A DNA stretch of 64,000 nt, taken from Clusia tigrina (lineage: Eukaryota; Arthropoda; Insecta; Diptera; Clusiidae). The position numbers and the translations under genes are program-made. The notes beneath the pieces are model-generated. The model made no database searches. It was not told the origin of the DNA and saw nothing but the letters and a program-made list of their open reading frames with translations. The DNA lies in assembly GCA_920105625.2 (NCBI GenBank), contig OV050032.1:91806542-91870541 (forward strand). Direction: 5' to 3'. Positions 52,043 to 63,606 of this stretch are shown here, piece by piece. Position 1 is the stretch's first letter. Each line of letters begins with the position of its first letter.

Positions 52043-53414
52043 CAAATCAAACACTGAGAAAACTTCAAATGGCCCTAACTTCTATACGGTACGTCCTACA
52101 CCTATCAAAGGTTGCAACATACAAATGCTTGTAACTTTTTACTGGAGCGTCATAAAACCTTGAAATTTTGTAACAATAAATTACTCGAGCCTCTTGTCAA
52201 TCTAATCTATCGCTCAGAGCTATGCTACCCTTGAGTCGCAAATCAAACACTGATAAAACTTCAAATGGCCCTAACTTCTATACGGTACGTCCTACACCTA
52301 TCAAAGTTTACAACTTACAAATGCTTGTAACTTTTTACTGGAGCGTCATAAAACCTTGAAATTTTGCAACAATAAATTACTCGAGCCTCTTGTCTATTTA
52401 AGCTATCGCTCAAAGCTATGCTACCCTTGAGTCCCAAATCAAACACTGAGAAAACTTCAAATGGCCCTAACTTCTATACGGTACGTCCTATACCTATCAA
52501 AGTTTGCAACATACAAATGCTTGTAACTTTTTACTGGAGCGTTATAAAACCTTGAAATTTTGTAACAATAAATTACTCGAGCCTCTTGTCAATCTAATCT
52601 ATCGCTCAAAGCTATGCTACCCTTGAGTCCCAAATCAAACACTGAGAAAACTTCAAATGGCCCTAACTTCTATACGGTACGTCCTACACCTATCAAAGTT
52701 TGCAACATACAAATGCTTGTAACTTTTTACTGGAGCGTCATAAAACCTTGAAATTTTGTAACAATAAAGTACTCGAGCCTCTTGCCAATCTAATCTATCG
52801 CTCAAAGCTATGCTACCCTTGAGTCCCAAATCAAACACTGAGAAAACTTCAAATGGCCCTAACTTCTATACGGTACGTCCTACACCTATCAAAGTTTGCA
52901 ATATACAAATGCTTGTAACTTTTTACTGGAGCGTCATAAAACCTTGAAATTTTGTAACAATAAAGTACTCGAGCCTCTTGCCAATCTAATCTATCGCTCA
53001 AAGCTATGCTACCCTTGAGTCCCAAATCAAACACTGAGAAAACTTCAAACGGCCCTAACTTCTATACAGTACGTCCTACACCTATCAAAGTTTGCAACAT
53101 ACAAATGCTTGTAACTTTTTACTGGAGCGTCATAAAACCTTGAAATTTTGTAACAATAAAGTACTCGAGCCTCTTGCCAATCTAATCTATCGCTCAAAGC
53201 TATGCTACCCTTGAGTCCCAAATCAAACACTGAGAAAATTTCAAAAGGCCCTAACTTCTATACGGTACGTCCTACAACTATCAAAGTTTGCAATATACAA
53301 ATGCTTGTAACTTTTTACTGGAGCGTCATAAAACCTTGAAATTTTGTAACAATAAAGTACTTGAGTCTCTTGCCAATCTAATCTATCGCTCAAAGCTATG
53401 CTACCCTTGAGTCC
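52043..53414. repeat. 7-unit repeat, type 3, copy 2 (1,372 bp)
   Basis: Shares with copy 3 the markers TTTACAACTTAC, TTTTGCAACAAT, CCTATACC, GCGTTATAAAACC, ACAACTATC and CTTGAGTCTC. The seventh unit has lost its XhoI site near 53,361. Confidence 0.92.
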
Positions 53415-54786
53415 CAAATCAAACACTGAGAAAACTTCAAATGGCCCTAACTTCTATACGGTACGTCCTACACCTATCAAAGGTTGCAACATACAAATGC
53501 TTGTAACTTTTTACTGGAGCGTCATAAAACCTTGAAATTTTGTAATAATAAATTACTCGAGCCTCTTGTCAATCTAATCTATCGCTCAGAGCTATGCTAC
53601 CCTTGAGTCGCAAATCAAACACTGATAAAACTTCAAATGGCCCTAACTTCTATACGGTACGTCCTACACCTATCAAAGTTTACAACTTACAAATGCTTGT
53701 AACTTTTTACTGGAGCGTCATAAAACCTTGAAATTTTGCAACAATAAATTACTCGAGCCTCTTGTCTATTTAAGCTATCGCTCAAAGCTATGCTACCCTT
53801 GAGTCCCAAATCAAACACTGAGAAAACTTCAAATGGCCCTAACTTCTATACGGTACGTCCTATACCTATCAAAGTTTGCAACATACAAATGCTTGTAACT
53901 TTTTACTGGAGCGTTATAAAACCTTGAAATTTTGTAACAATAAATTACTCGAGCCTCTTGTCAATCTAATCTATCGCTCAAAGCTATGCTACCCTTGAGT
54001 CCCAAATCAAACACTGAGAAAACTTCAAATGGCCCTAACTTCTATACGGTACGTCCTACACCTATCAAAGTTTGCAACATACAAATGCTTGTAACTTTTT
54101 ACTGGAGCGTCATAAAACCTTGAAATTTTGTAACAATAAAGTACTCGAGCCTCTTGCCAATCTAATCTATCGCTCAAAGCTATGCTACCCTTGAGTCCCA
54201 AATCAAACACTGAGAAAACTTCAAATGGCCCTAACTTCTATACGGTACGTCCTACACCTATCAAAGTTTGCAATATACAAATGCTTGTAACTTTTTACTG
54301 GAGCGTCATAAAACCTTGAAATTTTGTAACAATAAAGTACTCGAGCCTCTTGCCAATCTAATCTATCGCTCAAAGCTATGCTACCCTTGAGTCCCAAATC
54401 AAACACTGAGAAAACTTCAAACGGCCCTAACTTCTATACAGTACGTCCTACACCTATCAAAGTTTGCAACATACAAATGCTTGTAACTTTTTACTGGAGC
54501 GTCATAAAACCTTGAAATTTTGTAACAATAAAGTACTCGAGCCTCTTGCCAATCTAATCTATCGCTCAAAGCTATGCTACCCTTGAGTCCCAAATCAAAC
54601 ACTGGGAAAACTTCAAAAGGCCCTAACTTCTATACGGTACGTCCTACAACTATCAAAGTTTGCAATATACAAATGCTTGTAACTTTTTACTGGAGCGTCA
54701 TAAAACCTTGAAATTTTGTAACAATAAAGTACTTGAGTCTCTTGCCAATCTAATCTATCGCTCAAAGCTATGCTACCCTTGAGTCC
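53415..54786. repeat. 7-unit repeat, type 3, copy 3 (1,372 bp)
   Basis: Almost the same as copy 2. Differences seen: GTAATAATAAATT in the first unit, and ACTGGGAAAAC with AACTTC in the seventh unit where copy 2 has ACTGAGAAAATTTC. Confidence 0.92.
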
Positions 54787-55178
54787 CAAATCAAACACTG
54801 AGAAAACTTCAAATGGCCCTAACTTCTATACGGTACGTCCTACACCTATCAAAGGTTGCAACATACAAATGCTTGTAACTTTTTACTGGAGCGTCATAAA
54901 ACCTTGAAATTTTGTAATAATAAATTACTCGAGCCTCTTGTCAATCTAATCTATCGCTCAGAGCTATGCTACCCTTGAGTCGCAAATCAAACACTGATAA
55001 AACTTCAAATGGCCCTAACTTCTATACGGTACGTCCTACACCTATCAAAGTTTGCAACTTACAAATGCTTGTAACTTTTTACTGGAGCGTCATAAAACCT
55101 TGAAATTTTGTAACAATAAATTACTCGAGCCTCTTGTCTATTTAAGCTATCGCTCAAAGCTATGCTACCCTTGAGTCC
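54787..55178. repeat. 7-unit repeat, type 3, partial copy 4 (two units)
   Basis: The first unit has AAAGGTTGC, GTAATAATAAATT, CAGAGC and GAGTCGCAAATC as in copy 3. The second has ATAAAAC and CAACTTAC but GCAACTTAC rather than TACAACTTAC, as in copy 1. The periodicity stops at 55,179. Confidence 0.85.
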
Positions 55179-57334
55179 CAAATCAAACACTGAGAAAACT
55201 TCAAATGGCCCTAACTTCTATACGGTACGTCCTACACCTATCAAAGTTTGCAATATACAAATGCTTGTAACTTTTTACTGGAGCGTCATAAAACCTTGAA
55301 ATTTTGTAACAATAAAGTACTCGAGCCTCTTGCCAATATAATCTATCGCTCAAAGCTATGCTACCCTTGAGTCCCAAATCAAACACTGATAAAACTTCAA
55401 ATGGCCCTAACTTCTATACGGTACGTCCTACACCTATCAAAGTTTGCAACATACAAATGCTTGTAACTTTTTACTGGAGCGTCATAAAACCTGGAAATTT
55501 TGTAACTATAAATTACTCGAGCCTCTTGTCTATTTAAGCTATCGCTCAAAGCTATGCTACCCTTGAGTCCCAAATCAAACACTGAGAAAACTTCAAATGG
55601 CCTTAACTTCTATACGGTACGTCCTACACCTATCAAAGTTTGCAATATACAAATGCTTGTAACTTTTTACTGGAGCGTCATAAAACCTTGAAATTTTGTA
55701 ACAATAAAGTACTCGAGCCTCTTGCCAATTTAATCTATCGCTCAAAGCTATGCTACCCTTGAGTCCCAAATCAAACACTGATAAAACTTCAAATGGCCCT
55801 AACTTCTATACGGTACGTCCTACACCTATCAAAATTTGCAACATACAAATGCTTGTAACTTTTTACTGGAGCGTCATAAAACCTTGAAATTTTGTAACTA
55901 TAAATTACTCGAGCCTCTTGTCTATTTAAGCTATCGCTCAAAGCTATGCTACCCTTGAGTCCCCAATCAAACACTGAGAAAACTTCAAATGGCCCTAACT
56001 TCTATACGGTACGTCCTACACCTATCAAAGTTTGCAACATACAAATGCTTGTAACTTTTTACTGGAGCGTCATAAAACCTTGAAATTTGGTAACAATAAA
56101 TTACTCGAGCCTCTTGTCAATCTAATCTATCGCTCAAAGCTATGCTACCCTTGAGTCCCAAATCAAACACTGAGAAAACTTCAAATGGCCCTAACTTCTA
56201 TACGGTACGTCCTACACCTATCAAAGTTTGCAACATACAAATGCTTGTAACTTTTTACTGGAGCGTCATAAAACCTTGAAATTTTGTAACAATAAAGTAC
56301 TCGAGCCTCTTGCCAATCTAATCTATCGCTCAAAGCTATGCTACCCTTGAGTCCCAAATCAAACACTGAGAAAACTTCAAATGGCCCTAACTTCTATACG
56401 GTACGTCCTACACCTATCAAAGTTTGCAATATACAAATGCTTGTAACTTTTTACTGGAGCGTCATAAAACCTTGAAATTTTGTAACAATAAAGTACTCGA
56501 GCCTCTTGCCAATCTAATCTATCGCTCAAAGCTATGCTACCCTTGAGTCCCAAATCAAACACTGAGAAAACTTCAAACGGCCCTAACTTCTATACAGTAC
56601 GTCCTACACCTATCAAAGTTTGCAACATACAAATGCTTGTAACTTTTTACTGGAGCGTCATAAAACCTGGAAATTTTGTAACTATAAAGTACTCGAGCCT
56701 CTTGCCAATCTAATCTATCGCTCAAAGCTATGCTACCCTTGAGTCCCAAATCAAACACTGAGAAAACTTCAAATGGCCCTAACTTCTATACGGTACGTCC
56801 TACACCTATCAAAGTTTGCAACATACAAATGCTTGTAGCTTTTTACTGAAGCGTCATAAAACCTTGAAATTTTGTAACAATAAATTACTCGAGTCTCTTG
56901 TCAATCTAATCTATCGCTCAAAGCTATGCTACCCTTGAGTCCCAAATCAAACACTGAGAAAACTTCAAATGGCCCTAACTTCTATACGGTACGTCCTACA
57001 CCTATCAAAGTTTGCAACATACAAATGCTTGTAACTTTTTACTGGAGCGTCATAAAACCTTGAAACTTTGTAACAATAAAGTATTCGAGCCTCTTGCCAA
57101 TTTAAGCTATCGCTCAAAGCTATGCTACCCTTGAGTCACAAATCAAACACTGAGAAAATTCCAAATGGCCCTAACTTCTATACGGTACGTCCTACATCTA
57201 TCAAAGTTTGCAATATACAAATGCTTGTAACTTTTTACTGGAGCGTCATAAAACCTTGAAATTTTGTAACAATAAATTACTCGAGCCTCTTGTCTATTTA
57301 AGCTATCGCTCAAAGCTATGCTACCCTTGAGTCC
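55179..57334. repeat. Mixed stretch of 11 units
   Basis: Units include A types with CCTGGAAATT and AACTATAAATT (55,375), a B with CCTTAAC (55,571), a B-B-I run (56,159-56,746) like the middle of the 7-unit type 3 repeat, and an F unit (57,139), the only one after 38.4 kb. The pair at 55,375 and 55,571 resembles the units at 1,569 and 1,765, some 54 kb away. Confidence 0.75.
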
Positions 57335-59882
57335 CAAATCAAACACTGAGAAAACTTCAAATGGCCCTAACTTCTATACGGTACGTCCTACACCTATCAA
57401 AGTTTGCAACATACAAATGCTTGTAACTTTTTACTGGAGCGTCATAAAACCTTGAAATTTTGTAACAATAAATTACTCGAGCCTCTTGTCAATCTAATCT
57501 ATCGCTCAAAGCTATGCTACCCTTGAGTCCCAAATCAAACACTGAGAAAACTTCAAATGGCCCTAACTTCTATACGGTACGTCCTACACCTATCAAAGTT
57601 TGCAACATACAAATGCTTGTAACTTTTTACTGGAGCGTCATAAAACCTTGAAATTTTGTAACAATAAAGTACTCGAGCCTCTTGCCAATCTAATCTATCA
57701 CTCAAAGCTATGCTACCCTTGAGTCCCAAATCAAACACTGAGAAAACTTCAAATGGCCCTAACTTCTATACGGTACGGCCTACACCTATCAAAGTTTGCA
57801 ATATACAAATGCTTGTAACTTTTTACTGGAGCGTCATAAAACCTTGAAATTTTGTAACAATAAAGTACTCGAGCCTCTTGCCAATCTAATCTATCGCTCA
57901 AAGCTATGCTACCCTTGAGTCCCAAATCAAACACTGAGAAAACTTCAAATGGCCCTAACTTCTATACGGTACGTCCTACACCTATCAAAGTTTGCAACAT
58001 ACAAATGCTTGTAACTTTTTACTGGAGCGTCATAAAACCTTGAAATTTTGTAACAATAAAGTACTCGAGCCACTTGCCAATCTAATCTATCGCTCAAAGC
58101 TATGCTACCCTTGAGTCCCAAATCAAACACTGAGAAAACTTCAAATGGCCCTAACTTCTATACGGTACGTCCTACACCTATCAAAGTTTGCAACATACAA
58201 ATGCTTGTAAGTTATTACTGGAGCGTCATAAAACCTTGAAATTTTGTAACTATAAAGTACTCGAGCCTCTTGTCAATTAAAGCTATCGCTCAAAGCTATG
58301 CTACCCTTGAGTCCCAAATCAAACACTGAGAAAACTTCAAATGGCCCTAACTTCTATACGGTACGTCCTACACCTATCAAAGTTTGCAATATACAAATGC
58401 TTGTAACTTTTTACTGGAGCGTCATAAAACCTTGAAATTTTGTAACAATAAAGTACTCGAGTCTGTTGCCAATCTAATCTATCGCTCAAAGCTATGCTAC
58501 CCTTGAGTCCCAAATCAAACACTGAGAAAACTTCAAATGGCCCTAACTTCTATACGGTACGTCCTACACCTATCAAAGTTTGCAATATACAAATGCTTGT
58601 AACTTTTTACTGGAGCGTCATAAAACCTTGAAATTTTATAACAATAAAGTACTCGAGCCTCTTGCCAATCTAATCTATCGCTCAAAGCTATGCTACCCTT
58701 GAGTCCCAAATCAAACACTGAGAAAACTTCAAATGGCCCTAACTTCTATACGGTACGTCCTACACCTATCAAAGTTTGCAATATACAAATGCTTGTAACT
58801 TTTTACTGGAGCGTCAGAAAACCTTGAAATTTTGTAACTATAAAGTACTCGAGCCTCTTGTCAATTAAAGCTATCGCTCAAAGCTATGCTACCCTTGAGT
58901 CCCAAATCAAACACGGAGAGAACTTCAAATGGCCCTAACTTTTATACGGTACGTCCTACACCTATCAAAGTTTGCAACATACAAATGCTTGTTAGTTTTT
59001 ACTGGAGCGTCATAAAACCTTGAAATTTTGTAACAATAAAGTACTCGAACCTCTTGTCAATTTAATATATCGCTCAAAGCTATGCTACCCTTGAGTCCCA
59101 AATCAAACACTGATAAAACTTCAAAAGGCCCTAACTTATATACGGTACGTCCTACACCTATCAAAGTTTGCAACATACAAATGCTTGTAAGTTTTTACTG
59201 GAGCGTCATAAAACCTTGAAATTTTGTAACAATAAAATACTCGAGCCTCATGTCAATTTAAGCTATCGCTCAGAGCTATGCTACCCTTGAGTCCCAAATC
59301 AAATACTGAGAAAACTTCAAATGGCCCTAACTTCTATACGGTACGTCCTACACGTATGAAAGTTTGCAACATACAAATGCTTGTAACTTTTTACTGGAGC
59401 GTCATAAAACCTTGAAATTTTGTAACTATAAATTACTCGAGCCTCTTGTCAATTTAATCTACCGCTCAGAGCTATGCTACCCTTGAGTCGCAAATCAAAC
59501 ACTGAGAAAACTTCAAATGGCCCTAACTTCTATACGGTACGTCCTACACCTATCAAAGTTTGCAACATACAAATGCTTGTAACTTTTTACTGGAGCGTCA
59601 TAAAACCTTGAAATTTTGTAACAATAAAGTACTCGAGCCTCTTGCCAATCTAATCTATCGCTCAAAGCTATGCTACCCTTGAGTCCCAAATCAAACACTG
59701 AGAAAACTTCAAATGGCCCTAACTTCTATACGGTCCGTCCTACACCTATCAAAGTTTGCAATATACAAATGCTTGTAACTTTTTACTGGAGCGTCATAAA
59801 ACCTTGAAATTTTGTAACAATAAATTACTCGAGCCTCTTGTCTATTTAAGCTATCGCTCAAAGCTATGCTACCCTTGAGTCC
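57335..59882. repeat. 13-unit higher-order repeat, copy 1 (2,548 bp)
   Basis: Private markers repeated 2,548 bp later: ATCTATCACTC (57,692), GAGCCACTTG (58,068), GAGTCTGTTGCC (58,459), TTTTATAACAAT (58,634), ACGGAGAGAAC (58,913), TGTTAGTTTTT, CTCGAACC (59,046), ACTTATATACGG (59,135), CCTCATGTC and CGGTCCGTCC (59,731). Several units here have TCAATTAAAGC, rare elsewhere. Confidence 0.92.
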
Positions 59883-62430
59883 CAAATCAAACACTGAGAA
59901 AACTTCAAATGGCCCTAACTTCTATACGGTACGTCCTACACCTACCAAAGTTTGCAACATACAAATGCTTGTAACTTTTTACTGGAGCGTCATAAAACCT
60001 TGAAATTTTGTAACAATAAATTACTCGAGCCTCTTGTCAATCTAATCTATCGCTCAAAGCTATGCTACCCTTGAGTCCCAAATCAAACACTGAGAAAACT
60101 TCAAATGGCCCTAACTTTTATACGGTACGTCCTACACCTATCAAAGTTTGCAACATACAAATGCTTGTAACTTTTTACTGGAGCGTCATAAAACCTTGAA
60201 ATTTTGTAACAATAAAGTACTCGAGCCTCTTGCCAATCTAATCTATCACTCAAAGCTATGCTACCCTTGAGTCCCAAATCAAACACTGAGAAAACTTCAA
60301 ATGGCCCTAACTTCTATACGGTACGTCCTACACCTATCAAAGTTTGCAATATACAAATGCTTGTAACTTTTTACTGGAGCGTCATAAAACCTTGAAATTT
60401 TGTAACAATAAAGTACTCGAGCCTCTTGCCAATCTAATCTATCGCTCAAAGCTATGCTACCCTTGAGTCCCAAATCAAACACTGAGAAAACTTCAAATGG
60501 CCCTAACTTCTATACGGTACGTCCTACACCTATCAAAGTTTGCAACATACAAATGCTTGTAACTTTTTACTGGAGCGTCATAAAACCTTGAAATTTTGTA
60601 ACAATAAAGTACTCGAGCCACTTGCCAATCTAATCTATCGCTCAAAGCTATGCTACCCTTGAGTCCCAAATCAAACACTGAGAAAACTTCAAATGGCCCT
60701 AACTTCTATACGGTACGTCCTACACCTATCAAAGTTTGCAACATACAAATGCTTGTAAGTTTTTACTGGAGCGTCATAAAACCTTGAAATTTTGTAACTA
60801 TAAAGTACTCGAGCCTCTTGTCAATTAAAGCTATCGCTCAAAGCTATGCTACCCTTGAGTCCCAAATCAAACACTGAGAAAACTTCAAATGGCCCTAACT
60901 TCTATACGGTACGTCCTACACCTATCAAAGTTTGCAATATACAAATGCTTGTAACTTTTTACTGGAGCGTCATAAAACCTTGAAATTTTGTAACAATAAA
61001 GTACTCGAGTCTGTTGCCAATCTAATCTATCGCTCAAAGCTATGCTACCCTTGAGTCCCAAATCAAACACTGAGAAAACTTCAAATGGCCCTAACTTCTA
61101 TACGGTACGTCCTACACCTATCAAAGTTTGCAATATACAAATGCTTGTAACTTTTTACTGGAGCGTCATAAAACCTTGAAATTTTATAACAATAAAGTAC
61201 TCGAGCCTCTTGCCAATCTAATCTATCGCTCAAAGCTATGCTACCCTTGAGTCCCAAATCAAACACTGAGAAAACTTCAAATGGCCCTAACTTCTATACG
61301 GTACGTCCTACACCTATCAAAGTTTGCAATATACAAATGCTTGTAACTTTTTACTGGAGCGTCAGAAAACCTTGAAATTTTGTAACTATAAAGTACTCGA
61401 GCCTCTTGTCAATTAAAGCTATCGCTCAAAGCTATGCTACCCTTGAGTCCCAAATCAAACACGGAGAGAACTTCAAATGGCCCTAACTTTTATACGGTAC
61501 GTCCTACACCTATCAAAGTTTGCAACATACAAATGCTTGTTAGTTTTTACTGGAGCGTCATAAAACCTTGAAATTTTGTAACAATAAAGTACTCGAACCT
61601 CTTGTCAATTTAATATATCGCTCAAAGCTATGCTACCCTTGAGTCCCAAATCAAACACTGATAAAACTTCAAAAGGCCCTAACTTATATACGGTACGTCC
61701 TACACCTATCAAAGTTTGCAACATACAAATGCTTGTAAGTTTTTACTGGAGCGTCATAAAACCTTGAAATTTTGTAACAATAAAATACTCGAGCCTCATG
61801 TCAATTTAAGCTATCGCTCAGAGCTATGCTACCCTTGAGTCCCAAATCAAATACTGAGAAAACTTCAAATGGCCCTAACTTCTATACGGTACGTCCTACA
61901 CGTATGAAAGTTTGCAACATACAAATGCTTGTAACTTTTTACTGGAGCGTCATAAAACCTTGAAATTTTGTAACTATAAATTACTCGAGCCTCTTGTCAA
62001 TCTAATCTACCGCTCAGAGCTATGCTACCCTTGAGTCGCAAATCAAACACTGAGAAAACTTCAAATGGCCCTAACTTCTATACGGTACGTCCTACACCTA
62101 TCAAAGTTTGCAACATACAAATGCTTGTAACTTTTTACTGGAGCGTCATAAAACCTTGAAATTTTGTAACAATAAAGTACTCGAGCCTCTTGCCAATCTA
62201 ATCTATCGCTCAAAGCTATGCTACCCTTGAGTCCCAAATCAAACACTGAGAAAACTTCAAATGGCCCTAACTTCTATACGGTCCGTCCTACACCTATCAA
62301 AGTTTGCAATATACAAATGCTTGTAACTTTTTACTGGAGCGTCATAAAACCTTGAAATTTTGTAACAATAAAGTACTCGAGCCTCTTGCCAATCCAATCT
62401 ATCGCTCAAAGCTATGCTACCCGTGAGTCA
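59883..62430. repeat. 13-unit higher-order repeat, copy 2 (2,548 bp)
   Basis: About five substitutions separate it from copy 1: CTACCAAAG (59,943), ACTTTTATACGG (60,116), and single differences matching 57,778, 58,214 and 59,456. The second half of its last unit (from about 62,370, AAAGTACTCGAG with AATCCAATC) leaves the pattern, so homology ends mid-unit. Confidence 0.92.
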
Positions 62431-63018
62431 CAAATCAAACACTGAGAAAACTTCAAATGGCCCTAACTTCTATACGGTACGTCCTACATCTATCAAAGTT
62501 TGCAATATACAAATGCTTGTAACTTTTTACTGGAGCGTCATAAAACCTTGAAATTTTGTAACAATAAATTACTCGAGCCTCTTGTCTATTTAAGCTATCG
62601 CTCAAAGCTATGCTACCCTTGAGTCCCAAATCAAACACTGAGAAAACTTCAAATGGCCCTAACTTCTATACGGTACGTCCTACACCTATCAAAGTTTGCA
62701 ACATACAAATGCTTGTAACTTTTTGCTTTAGCGTCATAAAACCTTGAAATTTTGTAACAATAAATTACTCGAGCCTCTTGTCAATCTAATCTATCGCTCA
62801 AAGCTATGCTACACTTGAGTCCCAAATCAAACACTGAGAAAACTTCAAATGGCCCTAACTTCTATACGGTACGTCCTACACCTATCAAAGTTTGCAACAT
62901 ACAAATGCTTGTAACTTTTTACTGGAGCGTCATAAAACCTTGAAATTTTGTAACAATAAAGTACTCGAGCCTCTTGCCAATCTAATCTATCGCTCAAAGC
63001 TATGCTACCCTTGAGTCC
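62431..63018. repeat. 3-unit repeat, copy 1 (588 bp)
   Basis: Order A (CATCTATC, CAATATAC), C with TTTTTGCTTTAGCG (62,722), B. The C unit has three clustered changes in the normally invariant TTTTTACTGGAGCG, and the same cluster occurs 588 bp later. Confidence 0.88.
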
Positions 63019-63606
63019 CAAATCAAACACTGAGAAAACTTCAAATGGCCCTAACTTCTATACGGTACGTCCTACATCTATCAAAGTTTGCAATATAGAA
63101 ATGCTTGTAACTTTTTACTGGAGCGTCATAAAACCTTGAAATTTTGTAACAATAAATTACTCGAGCCTCTTGTCTATTTAAGCTATCGCTCAAAGCTATG
63201 CTACCCTTGAGTCCCAAATCAAACACTGAGAAAACTTCAAATGGCCCTAACTTCTATACGGTACGTCCTACACCTATCAAAGTTTGCAACATACAAATGC
63301 TTGTAACTTTTTGCTTTAGCGTCATAAAACCTTGAAATTTTGTAACAATAAATTACTCGAGCCTCTTGTCAATCTAATCTATCGCTCAAAGTTATGCTAC
63401 CCTTGAGTCCCAAATCAAACACTGAGAAAACTTCAAATGGCTCTAACTTCTATACGGTACGTCCTACACCTATCAAAGTTTGCAACATACAAATGCTTGT
63501 AACTTTTTACTGGAGCGTCATAAAACCTTGAAATTTTGTAACAATAAAGTACTCGAGCCTCTTGCCAATCTAATCTATCGCTCAAAGCTATGCTACCCTT
63601 GAGTCC
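63019..63606. repeat. 3-unit repeat, copy 2 (588 bp)
   Basis: Same order as copy 1, with the GCTTTAGCG cluster near 63,310. Differences: CAATATAGAAATGC (63,096), CACTTGAG/CCCTTGAG, AAAGTTATGC and GGCTCTAAC. Confidence 0.88.
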
